Position numbers and translations under genes: made by a program. 64,000 nucleotides of DNA from Pseudoclavibacter soli DSM 23366 (GTDB lineage Bacteria > Actinomycetota > Actinomycetes > Actinomycetales > Microbacteriaceae), in NCBI RefSeq assembly GCF_000423505.1, contig NZ_AUIC01000004.1:310001-374000 (forward strand), read 5' to 3'. The notes beneath the pieces are model-generated. The model was not told the DNA's origin and did not search any database. It was given only the letters and a program-made list of their open reading frames with translations. Shown here piece by piece: positions 45,888 through 53,587 of this stretch (its first letter is position 1; every line of letters begins with the position of its first letter).

Positions 45888-46607
45888 ATGCCCAGCTCAT
45901 CAGTGCCGCTCAAGTACGAGCGCATCGCCCGCGCCCTGGCCGCTGACATCGCCAACGGCGTGTTTCCCATCGACGAACCGCTGCCCAGCGAGGCCGCGCT
46001 CGTGCAGCGTTTCTCGGCCAGCCGCAATACCGTCAGGCAAGCACTTGCGGCCCTGGCCGACCAAGGCCTGATCGTGACCAGACCCGGCGTAGGGTCGTTC
46101 GTCGCCTTTCAAGCTGTTGAAGTCGAAGACGAGCTCGGCTGGGCTCAGGCGATTCAGCAGCATGGTGTAGTCAACCGAGTGCGCCTGCTCGGCATCACCC
46201 AGGCGCCAATCGAGTCGCTCCCCGCTGAGATCCGTGCCACCACACGCACCGAGTCGTCACATCTGTGGCTGATCGAGCGGGTGCGCCAAGTCGTCGGTGA
46301 CCGAGTCATCTCCCTCGAACGGTCGCTGGTGCCCGCGGTGCCCACCCTCGGCGATCTGCCTTTGCGGGGCTTACGCGATGATTCCATCCTGCGCACGCTC
46401 GACGACGCTGGTCTCGCGGCCGCCGAGGGCGAGCAGTGGGTTGAAGTCGGGCAGCTTGCCGCCGCTGATGCCGAGGTGTTCGGCCAGCCCGCCGGCGATA
46501 CAGTGCTGGTGTCACGATGCGTGACGCACACCAGCGAGGGAACGCTCGCTGAATATGCCGTCTCGGTGATGGATCCAGGCTTCTTCAGGCTGCATCTGAC
46601 GTTCTGA
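45888..46607 (+). CDS. GntR-family regulator (HutC/UTRA type)
   Basis: 239 residues. The winged helix (PLKYERIARALAADIANGVF, LPSEAALVQRFSASRNTVRQ, ALAALADQGLIVTRPGVGSF) is followed by a UTRA effector domain (WLIERVRQVVGDRVISLERS, ending FFRLHLTF). It likely binds a sugar or nucleoside derivative. Target candidates are the divergent deoC and the convergent glycerate kinase gene. The ATG at 45888 follows TACCAT by 7 bases and a GAGGG stretch. Confidence 0.88.
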   Translation: MPSSSVPLKYERIARALAADIANGVFPIDEPLPSEAALVQRFSASRNTVRQALAALADQGLIVTRPGVGSFVAFQAVEVEDELGWAQAIQQHGVVNRVRLLGITQAPIESLPAEIRATTRTESSHLWLIERVRQVVGDRVISLERSLVPAVPTLGDLPLRGLRDDSILRTLDDAGLAAAEGEQWVEVGQLAAADAEVFGQPAGDTVLVSRCVTHTSEGTLAEYAVSVMDPGFFRLHLTF

Positions 46608-47754
46608 TCAGCGCCCCCCGCCCGGCACGCAGCAGCGCGGCTGCCTGCGCAGCGGTCTCGCGAAGCCTCTGCGCAGCGGTGTCGCGAAGCTGATCAAGCG
46701 TCGCTGGCCCGCCCGCGATTGACAGCGCCGCAGTCAACCCCGATCGTCGCACTGCCGCAGCGTCGAGCTCGACGCTGCCGGCCAACGCGATGACCGGGGT
46801 GCCGACGTCTACGGTGCGCGTCACATAGTCAATAACTTTGCCATCGAGCGACTGAGCGTCGAGACGGCCTTCACCGGTAAAGACGAGATCTGCTCGGGCG
46901 AGCGAACTGTCGAGACCAATGATCTGAGCCACCAGTTGCGCGCCGGGCTGCAGCTCGGCCGCACGCACGCTCACCAGAGCCAGTGGCAGCCCGCCGGCAG
47001 CGCCCAGTCCTGGACGCTCGCCGAAGGTGTCGTCAGCAGAGAGCAGTGCAGCTGCTCGGCGCAGCCCGGCATCAAGCTGCCGAATGTCTGACGCGTTAGC
47101 ACCTTTCTGCGGCCCGAAGACCGCGGCCGCGCCCTGTGGGCCGGCCAGGGGATTCGTCACATCGACGGCGGCCACCCATTCGGCGGCCAGCGCACGCTCG
47201 TCAAGCCCGGAAAGGTCGACCGTGGCGAGATGCTGCAGCGCGCCGCCGCCCTCAGGCAGCGTGTTGCCAGCTGCATCGAAGAATCGCGCGCCGAGCGCAC
47301 GCAGCAGCCCCACACCCCCATCGGTGGTTGCCGAGCCACCGAGGGTGAGCACGATGCGGTGCACACCGCGGGCCAGTGCATCCAACGCGAGCGTGCCCAC
47401 GCCGGCAGTGGTCGCCTCAAGCGGACGAAGAGCGACATCGCTGACTGCCGGCAGGCCGTTAGCCTGCGCCGCTTCGATAAGCGCAGTCTGGCCGTCGGCA
47501 CTGATGGCATATTGTGCCTCGCAGGGCCGCCCAATCGCGTCGGTGTTCTTGACCCGAATCGGCTCGACCTGCCACTGATCGAGCACCGCGTCGAGTGTGC
47601 CCTCACCGCCGTCGGCGAATGCGAACGAGTCGATCACGAGATCTGCGTCAGCCGCACCCCACCCGGCACGCACTCCGGCAGCAATGGCCTGCGCAGCCTC
47701 GCGGGCGCTCAGACTGCCCTTGAATGAGTCTGGTGCGATCACAATGCGTGTCAT
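46585..47754 (-). CDS. Glycerate kinase
   Basis: 389 residues of the GlxK/GckA family 1: MTRIVIAPDSFKGSLSAREA at the start, then SFAFADGGEGTLDAVL, LTLGGSATTDGGVGLLRALG and FTGEGRLDAQSLDGKV. It phosphorylates D-glycerate. Near the C-terminus a 24-base tandem duplication (46646-46693) encodes LRDTAAQR/LRETAAQA. The 3' end overlaps the convergent gntR by 23 bases. TAGGGT (47761-47766) lies 6 bases before the ATG. Confidence 0.9.
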   Translation of the reverse strand: MTRIVIAPDSFKGSLSAREAAQAIAAGVRAGWGAADADLVIDSFAFADGGEGTLDAVLDQWQVEPIRVKNTDAIGRPCEAQYAISADGQTALIEAAQANGLPAVSDVALRPLEATTAGVGTLALDALARGVHRIVLTLGGSATTDGGVGLLRALGARFFDAAGNTLPEGGGALQHLATVDLSGLDERALAAEWVAAVDVTNPLAGPQGAAAVFGPQKGANASDIRQLDAGLRRAAALLSADDTFGERPGLGAAGGLPLALVSVRAAELQPGAQLVAQIIGLDSSLARADLVFTGEGRLDAQSLDGKVIDYVTRTVDVGTPVIALAGSVELDAAAVRRSGLTAALSIAGGPATLDQLRDTAAQRLRETAAQAAALLRAGRGALIRTSDAA

Positions 47755-47844
47755 GCGGATACCCTACCTGCTTACCCTCGAACAGCCTGCGGCTGCTCGT
47801 CTGACACCAACCAACCCGCAACTTCACCACGTAGACTGCCAGAT

Positions 47845-48255
47845 ATGAGCACTCCATTCCCAGACCAGCCCCCGACCAACCCGCAGACGAACGGTTCCCC
47901 GTACTCCACCAGTCAGTCCGCCAGCGGCCCACAGTATGGCAATGGCAGCTATGGCAATGGCCAGTATCCGCCAAACGGGTATCCGCAGCAGCAGCCCTAC
48001 GGTGGCCCTGGTGCGACCGACCAGCGCAGCCGAGTCGCCGCAGGTGTGCTGGGCATCCTCCTCGGCTCGCTCGGCGTGCACAATTTCTACCTTGGCAAGA
48101 TCGGCATCGCCGTCGCGCAGTTGCTGATCACTGTGCTCTCGCTAGGAGTGCTCTCATTCGTGTCGGGCGTCTGGGGCCTGATCGAGGGCATCCTGATTCT
48201 CACCGGCTCGCCAAACTATCGCACTGATGGGCGGGGCATCCCGCTGCGCGACTGA
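47845..48255 (+). CDS. TM2-domain membrane protein
   Basis: 136 residues. The N-terminal ~60 are a Pro/Gln/Gly/Tyr-rich cytosolic repeat region (YGNGSYGNGQYPPNGYPQQQ). The TM2 domain follows: VAAGVLGILLGSLGVHNFYL, GKIGIAVAQLL and a second helix ending GLIEGILILTG. The domain's role is unclear. TAGACT (47832-47837) is placed 7 bases before the ATG, so it should be leaderless. Confidence 0.85.
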   Translation: MSTPFPDQPPTNPQTNGSPYSTSQSASGPQYGNGSYGNGQYPPNGYPQQQPYGGPGATDQRSRVAAGVLGILLGSLGVHNFYLGKIGIAVAQLLITVLSLGVLSFVSGVWGLIEGILILTGSPNYRTDGRGIPLRD

Positions 48256-48264
48256 GCCTGCGTC

Positions 48265-48474
48265 GTGGCGGCGCCTACACTGGAACAGTGTGAGGCGGGT
48301 CGACCGATCCGCAGCTGTGCGGGAACCGTTGAAGGCCTGCGTGCGTGCTGGGGTGAGCCGGGCTCATTCACCGCTGAGACGCTCACTTCGTCGAAGAACG
48401 CCACGGTGCAGCAGGTCAAAGTCGTCAAGGCGTACATTCCGGCCAGCCCCACCGACCCCGACGCCCAGCCCTGA
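48265..48474 (+). CDS. Small doubtful ORF, 69 residues
   Basis: A GTG-initiated frame just after the TM2 gene encodes a protein whose second half (PGSFTAETLTSSKNATVQQV, KVVKAYIPA) shows G/C-rich third codon positions, as in real genes here. There is no ribosome site, no family match, and no other in-frame start. A perfect 15-base dyad lies within its first codons. It may be a relic, or not translated. Confidence 0.25.
   Translation: MAAPTLEQCEAGRPIRSCAGTVEGLRACWGEPGSFTAETLTSSKNATVQQVKVVKAYIPASPTDPDAQP
48276..48291. promoter_or_regulatory. Palindrome ACACTGGAACAGTGT with -10-like TACACT
   Basis: ACACTG-GAA-CAGTGT (48277-48291) is a perfect dyad; TACACT (48276-48281) within it fits a plus-strand -10 box. 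No clear gene starts downstream, so this could be a promoter for a short transcript across 48290-48475. Confidence 0.35.
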
Positions 48475-48478
48475 GCCC

Positions 48479-48994
48479 TCAGGCCTGCAGCGCGGCAACC
48501 CGATCGATGGCTACCGCGTCGAGGCGCTGCGTGGTCCATTCACTCATCGGCTGTGCCCCCATCGCCCGGTAGAAGCGAATCGACGGCTCATTCCAGTCGA
48601 GCACCGTCCATTCCAGACGCCCATACCCATTGAGCTGGGCAACGCGTGCCAGCGACACCAGCAGAGCGCGCCCGTAGCCACTGCCTCGATGTTCAGGCAG
48701 CACGAAGAGGTCTTCGAGCCAGATGCCGGTCAGCCCCGTCCAAGTGGAATACGACCGAAACCAGAGCGCAATGCCGACCACCGCATCCTGCTGCTCGACC
48801 ACATGGCAGAACGCGACGCTGTCGTCGGCGAACAGCGCCTGTTCGAGCAGTTCGGGGGTGTTCTCGACGGCGTCGGGCTCGCGCTCGTAGTCAGCCAACG
48901 CCTGAATCAGCGCAAGGATGGCCGGGATGTCTTGGTCGGTCGCCGTGCGCACCAGCGCGCCGTCGGCCAGAGTCAGTGGCTCGAGTGTGTGCAT
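48479..48994 (-). CDS. GNAT-family N-acetyltransferase
   Basis: 171 residues with the GNAT order: an N-terminal strand-helix (VRTATDQDIPAILALIQALA), ALWFRSYSTWTG and IWLEDLFVLPEHRGSGYGRA (the acetyl-CoA binding motif A), then LEWTVLDWNEPSIRFYRAMG. The YSTWTG...IWLEDLFV form is like spermidine/thialysine acetyltransferases, but the acceptor is unproven. TACGCT (49001-49006) is 6 bases before the ATG. Confidence 0.88.
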   Translation of the reverse strand: MHTLEPLTLADGALVRTATDQDIPAILALIQALADYEREPDAVENTPELLEQALFADDSVAFCHVVEQQDAVVGIALWFRSYSTWTGLTGIWLEDLFVLPEHRGSGYGRALLVSLARVAQLNGYGRLEWTVLDWNEPSIRFYRAMGAQPMSEWTTQRLDAVAIDRVAALQA

Positions 48995-49031
48995 AGTGCG
49001 AGCGTAGCGACGTTGTCGCCTGCTGGCGAAC

Positions 49032-50510
49032 TCAAGACCGCAGCGTGCGGTTGACTGAGGCCTCGGTGCCCGGCTCGACCGTCACAAACTGCCCCATCAT
49101 GCCCTCGTCTTCGTGACGCAGCATGTGGCAGTGGTACATGTACGGATGCTCCGCGTCGGCCTCGTCGACCAGCTGCACGGCCAGGCGAACGCTCGTGCCC
49201 TGGGCGACCAAAACAGTGTCTTTAGGCCCCTGCTGCCAAGCCGGCGGCTGCTTGCCGTTGATCTCGAGCACACGAAACGAACAGCCGTGGGCATGAAAGT
49301 TGTGCGGCATCACCGTATTCGTCACCCGCCACTCTTCTACCGCACCGGCGGCCATCACCTCGTCGATACGCGACATGTCCATCATGACGCCGTTGATCGA
49401 CATATCGTTGCCGAATTGGAAATCACGCACTGTCGGCGGCGACGGCAGCACTGGGGCCGCCGACCCGGGCAGCGTCTGCGCCACCTCGGGCGAGGTGGCC
49501 AGCGATGATGCCGCGCGCAATCGCAGAATATTCATCTCTTGGTTGTCGAGCACATCGTTGGTGCCCTTGGCGCTGCGCAGCATGATCTGCTCGTCGGCGC
49601 TCATGCGCACCACGATCTCGATGCGCTCACCGTTGCTCAGAGTGACCGTGTTGGCGGTCACTGGCGCACTGAGCGCCCCGGTGTCGGTCGCAATCACTTG
49701 GAACTCGCGTTGATCGTCGAACTCAAGGTGCAGAATACGCGCGTTGCAGGCATTGAGCAGGCGCAGATGCACTGCCTCGGTGGTGACGTCGAGGGCCGCG
49801 AGCGCTCGGCCGTTGACCACCATGGTGTCGCCAAGGATGCCGTATGTCGCGTTGAGACCCGCCAGATCGAGATCGCCGCTGCCAGTGAGATTGCGGTCCT
49901 GCATGATCACCGGGATGTCGTCGACGCCATAGGTGGAGGGCACACCGGCTTCGGTCAGCGCGGCGTCGTCGATGAGGAAGAGGCCGCCCAGCCCTCGGTA
50001 GACCTGCTCAGCGGTCTGCCCCATCACGTGCGGGTGGTACCAGAGCGTGGCAGCGGGCTGCACAATCTCCCACTCCGGGTTCCAGGTGTTACCCGGCTCG
50101 ACCGTCTGGTGCGGGCCCCCGTCGTACTTCGCTGGCAGCAGCATGCCGTGCCAGTGCAGCGTGGTCACCTCGTCGAGTGCGTTGGTGAATTCGACGCGCA
50201 CTCGGTCACCCTGCCGGGCACGCAGGGTCGGCCCAAGATAGGCCCCGTTGTAGCCGAAGCCGTTGGCCGTTTGCCCGGGAATCAGCTCTGTGGTGCCGGC
50301 CTGAGCGCTCAGGGTGAATACCAGGGTGTCTCCGTCAACCCGAGGAGACAGCTCTGGGGGAATGGGCAGTGCATTGACGAAGCTGTCGGGGTCGGCTGGC
50401 TGCGTGGTGCAGCCGGCGAGCGCAAGACCGACACCACTCACCCCCACTGCGGTCAGCAGCGCCCGTCGTGAGATCTGCCTGGCGTGAAGAGGTTCGAGTG
50501 CTCCGCTCAC
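49032..50510 (-). CDS. Tat-exported multicopper oxidase
   Basis: 492 residues. The signal has a twin arginine (ISRRALLTAVG) and a lipobox-like LAGC, so it is probably a Tat-exported lipoprotein. Copper ligands occur in order: LHWHGM, WYHPHVM, MPHNFHAHGCSF and YHCHMLRHEDEGMM, the last two giving the type 1 site. It resembles CueO/bilirubin-oxidase types that oxidise Cu(I) or organic substrates. The GTG at 50510, one base after the yccF stop, is chosen for its GGAG site; an upstream ATG at 50528 would overlap yccF. Confidence 0.88.
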   Translation of the reverse strand: MSGALEPLHARQISRRALLTAVGVSGVGLALAGCTTQPADPDSFVNALPIPPELSPRVDGDTLVFTLSAQAGTTELIPGQTANGFGYNGAYLGPTLRARQGDRVRVEFTNALDEVTTLHWHGMLLPAKYDGGPHQTVEPGNTWNPEWEIVQPAATLWYHPHVMGQTAEQVYRGLGGLFLIDDAALTEAGVPSTYGVDDIPVIMQDRNLTGSGDLDLAGLNATYGILGDTMVVNGRALAALDVTTEAVHLRLLNACNARILHLEFDDQREFQVIATDTGALSAPVTANTVTLSNGERIEIVVRMSADEQIMLRSAKGTNDVLDNQEMNILRLRAASSLATSPEVAQTLPGSAAPVLPSPPTVRDFQFGNDMSINGVMMDMSRIDEVMAAGAVEEWRVTNTVMPHNFHAHGCSFRVLEINGKQPPAWQQGPKDTVLVAQGTSVRLAVQLVDEADAEHPYMYHCHMLRHEDEGMMGQFVTVEPGTEASVNRTLRS

Positions 50511-50511
50511 G

Positions 50512-50898
50512 TCAGCGCTCCAGATCATCGATGCGCACGATCTGCTTGCCGAGTGGTGCCAGCGAGACCGGCACCATTTTGAAATCGGCGATACCCATCG
50601 GAATGCCGATGATGGTGATGCACAGCGCCAGCCCGGAGACGACGTGCCCGATGGCCAGCCAGAGCCCGGCCAGCAAGAACCAGATCACGTTGCCCAGAAA
50701 CGAGCCGACGCCGGCCGTGGGTTTGGCGACCACGGTGTACCCGAACGGCCACAGCGCATAGCTCGCTATGCGGAAAGAGGCGATGCCCCAGGGAATACCG
50801 ATGATGGTCACAGACAGCAGCAGCCCGGCGATCATGTACCCCAGCCAGAGCCAGAGCCCGGCGAAGAACAACCAGATGATGTTCAGCAGTGTGCGCAT
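50512..50898 (-). CDS. YccF-domain inner membrane protein
   Basis: 128 residues with two copies of the YccF repeat: NIIWLFFAGLWLWLGYMIAG plus VTIIGIPWGIASFRIASYAL, then NVIWFLLAGLWLAIGHVVSG plus ITIIGIPMGIADFKM. Function unknown. The ATG at 50898 is chosen as the family start. It precedes the multicopper oxidase with one base between, so they probably form an operon. Confidence 0.85.
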   Translation of the reverse strand: MRTLLNIIWLFFAGLWLWLGYMIAGLLLSVTIIGIPWGIASFRIASYALWPFGYTVVAKPTAGVGSFLGNVIWFLLAGLWLAIGHVVSGLALCITIIGIPMGIADFKMVPVSLAPLGKQIVRIDDLER

Positions 50899-50937
50899 GC
50901 CTTCATTGTCTCGCACGTGCTCAGGCCGCGCAGCGCA

Positions 50938-52287
50938 TCAACCGTGAAGTGCCTCCTCGTCAACCGGCCCGACGGCAGCCACATGCTGGGGTGAGGTCGC
51001 GAACAGCTGTGCCAGCTGCTGCACGTCAGATGCGCTCACCTGCCGCAACCGGGCAATGCTGGCCGGCAGATCCCACAGCTCGCCCAGACCGATCTCAGAC
51101 TTGCCAAGACGTGTCATATGCTGCGACGAGTCTTCGAACCCCAAAGTGATCGCACCCGAAAGCTGGCCGTGGGCGCGGGCGAGCTCGGCATCCGTCGGCC
51201 CCTCGTCAGCGAACCTGGCAAGCACATCGCGCAGCAGGCCGGCAACTTGACCAGCCGTCTCGGGCCGGGTGCCCGCATACATGCCGAATGTGCCGGCATC
51301 GGCATATGTGCCACCGAATGAGTACACCGAATATGCCAAGCCGCGCTTCTCACGCACTTCTTGGAACAACCTGGAGCTCATGCCACCACCGAGAATGGCG
51401 TTGAGCACGCTGAGTGAGAATCGGCGATCGTCAGAGGCGGGAATTCCTCGCGTGCCGATAATCAGATTCACCTGCTCTGCGTCGCGGCTCACCACCTGCG
51501 CCGACTGCTGTGCCGGAGTGGGCAGCAACTCGTGTGAACGGCGAGCATGTAATGGGCCGTGGCTCGCCGCATCCCAGCCCTGTTGCGCGAACGCGTGGTG
51601 CAGCTGCTCGAGCAGGCGACTGTGATCAACCGCTCCGGCAACCGCAACCACGATGTCTTCGGGACGATAGTTGGCCCGGTAGTGCTCCCAGACCGCATCG
51701 CGCTGCACCGCACCGATCGACTCGCGGGTACCGCCGATGGGTCGGCCGAGCGCCTGACCGGCATATGCCAACGAGCCGAACAGCTCGTGCACCACGTCGG
51801 TGGGGTCGTCTTCGCTCATGGCCAGCTCTTCGAGGATCACCTGGCGCTCGCGGTCGAACTCCTCGGTATCGAGCAGCGAACCGACGACCATGTCGGTGAG
51901 CACCTCAGTTGCCATGGGAAGGTCGGCGTCGCGCACCTTGGCGTAGTAGCAGGTGTACTCTTTGCCGGTCAGCGCGTTCGATTCTCCGCCGACTTCGTCG
52001 AAAGCAATGGCGATGTCGAGTGCCGTACGTGCGGCCGTGCCTTTGAACAGCAGGTGTTCGAGAAAGTGCGTGGAGCCAAACTGACCCTCATGTTCGTCAC
52101 GCGAGCCCACCGGCACCCAGAACCCGATCGATGCCGAGTGGGCACCGGGAATGTGCTCGCTGATCACGCGCACACCGTTGGGCAGCACGGTGCGGTGAAC
52201 CTGCGCGCCTCCGTCGAGTTCGAGGGTGAGGTCATCGACCTCGAGCGGCAGCGGCAGCGGAGAGGTCGTGGGTGATGCAGTGCTCAT
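50938..52287 (-). CDS. M16-family zinc peptidase (mitochondrial processing peptidase-like)
   Basis: 449 residues. The inverted zinc motif is HFLEHLLFKGT near 75-85 with the distal glutamate in ELAMSEDDPTD; the second domain has AILGGGMSSRLFQEVREKRGLAYSVYSFGG. In actinobacteria this gene stands next to pnp, as it does here apart from one inserted convergent gene. TACAGT (52295-52300) lies 7 bases before the ATG at 52287, and the family begins there. Confidence 0.9.
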   Translation of the reverse strand: MSTASPTTSPLPLPLEVDDLTLELDGGAQVHRTVLPNGVRVISEHIPGAHSASIGFWVPVGSRDEHEGQFGSTHFLEHLLFKGTAARTALDIAIAFDEVGGESNALTGKEYTCYYAKVRDADLPMATEVLTDMVVGSLLDTEEFDRERQVILEELAMSEDDPTDVVHELFGSLAYAGQALGRPIGGTRESIGAVQRDAVWEHYRANYRPEDIVVAVAGAVDHSRLLEQLHHAFAQQGWDAASHGPLHARRSHELLPTPAQQSAQVVSRDAEQVNLIIGTRGIPASDDRRFSLSVLNAILGGGMSSRLFQEVREKRGLAYSVYSFGGTYADAGTFGMYAGTRPETAGQVAGLLRDVLARFADEGPTDAELARAHGQLSGAITLGFEDSSQHMTRLGKSEIGLGELWDLPASIARLRQVSASDVQQLAQLFATSPQHVAAVGPVDEEALHG

Positions 52288-52385
52288 TCGCTCAACTGTA
52301 GTGCACCTGCACACGGTGGCACGGTCGAGTTCGGCGACTCAGGCTGACGCGGAATAGCACTCTCAGCGCCCCCGTTGCATCAGGT

Positions 52386-53525
52386 GTGACTCAGAACACC
52401 TCAACGCTGCCCGGGCACGTTCCCGTGGCGGTCATCGGCGCCGGTCAGGCCGGTCTCGCCGTCGCCTATCACCTCAAGCATTCTGGGCTGCGCCCCGGTG
52501 TCGATTTCGTTGTGCTCGACCGCGATCCGGATGCCGGTGGCGCCTGGCAGCATCGCTGGCACTCACTGCGGCTCGATGACGCCCATCGCGTAAGTGATCT
52601 GCCCGGCATGCGTCGCGACCTCGGCATCAGCTTCGAGACAGCGCCCGGCGATCAGCCCGCCGGCGAGGTGGTGAGCGACTACTACCGTCGCTATGAGCGC
52701 TTTCACAACCTGCAGGTGCACCATCGACATGCCGTCACCGCAGTCTCTCGAGTTGAGGCTGCCGACACCGCCGAAGGCAGGTACCGGCTCGATGCGCAGA
52801 CTCCGGGTGGTGCAAAGACGCTGTTCGCCGACGTGGTGATCAATGCGTCCGGCACGTGGGGTGCGCCCAATGTCCCTTATCTGCCGGGCATCGAGCGCTT
52901 CGCCGGTCGCCAGTTGCATACCCAGCAGTATGTGCGAGCCGATGAGTTCGCCGGGCAGCGAGTCGCGATCGTCGGCGGCGGCACCTCGGCGATCGGCTTC
53001 GTCGTCGAGCTGCACGACGTGGCGCGCAGCGTGCACTGGTTCACCCGGCGACCGGTGCACTTCATCGATCAGCCTTCGCTGGGCTTCGAGGGCGGTCGAG
53101 CCTCCGTTGCCGCACAAGACGCCGCCGCTCGGGCAGGGCTGCCCCTGCCCAGCATTGTGAGCACAACGGATGTTCCAGTCACGAACAACATGCGCGCCCT
53201 GTACCAGCGTGGTGAGCTGGTGCGCCAGCCGATGTTTTCGCGCATCGACACGTCGGGCGTGGTGCTCGCCGATGGCTCGCACCTCGACCTCGACGCCATC
53301 ATCTGGGCCACCGGCTTTCGCCCAGACGTCGCACATCTGCAGCCGTTGGGCCTGCGCGAACCAGCCGGGGGCATTGCCGTCGTCGACGGGGTCGCCCAAC
53401 GCGACCCGCACATCCTGCTGGCCGGCTATGGGCCCCAGGCGAGCACCATCAGCTCAGCCCGTGGTGCTCGCTTGGTCGCGCGACACGCGATTGACGCGCT
53501 GGCGCGGCACACATCGGCCAGTTAA
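52386..53525 (+). CDS. Flavin-dependent monooxygenase-like oxidoreductase
   Basis: 379 residues with two nucleotide-binding motifs: FAD-type VAVIGAGQAGLAVAYHLKHS at the start and NADPH-type VAIVGGGTSAIGFVVEL near 195. Between them is DRDPDAGGAWQHRWHSLRL, like the flavin-containing monooxygenase/Baeyer-Villiger group, and later IIWATGFRPDVAHL. Its substrate is unknown. GTG start at 52386, only a weak AGG before it. It sits between the M16 gene and pnp on the opposite strand. Confidence 0.85.
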   Translation: MTQNTSTLPGHVPVAVIGAGQAGLAVAYHLKHSGLRPGVDFVVLDRDPDAGGAWQHRWHSLRLDDAHRVSDLPGMRRDLGISFETAPGDQPAGEVVSDYYRRYERFHNLQVHHRHAVTAVSRVEAADTAEGRYRLDAQTPGGAKTLFADVVINASGTWGAPNVPYLPGIERFAGRQLHTQQYVRADEFAGQRVAIVGGGTSAIGFVVELHDVARSVHWFTRRPVHFIDQPSLGFEGGRASVAAQDAAARAGLPLPSIVSTTDVPVTNNMRALYQRGELVRQPMFSRIDTSGVVLADGSHLDLDAIIWATGFRPDVAHLQPLGLREPAGGIAVVDGVAQRDPHILLAGYGPQASTISSARGARLVARHAIDALARHTSAS

Positions 53526-53531
53526 CTGCGA

Positions 53532-53570
53532 AAGCGGGGAGCCCAAGACACTGTCTCGGACTCCCCGCTT
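53532..53570. terminator. Bidirectional terminator between monooxygenase and pnp
   Basis: AAGCGGGGAG (53532-53541) pairs perfectly with CTCCCCGCTT (53561-53570), with further pairing inside (CCAAGACA with TGTCTCGG). It lies between convergent stops at 53525 and 53588 and should serve both. Confidence 0.8.
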
Positions 53571-53587
53571 GTGCTGGAGCTGAATGA

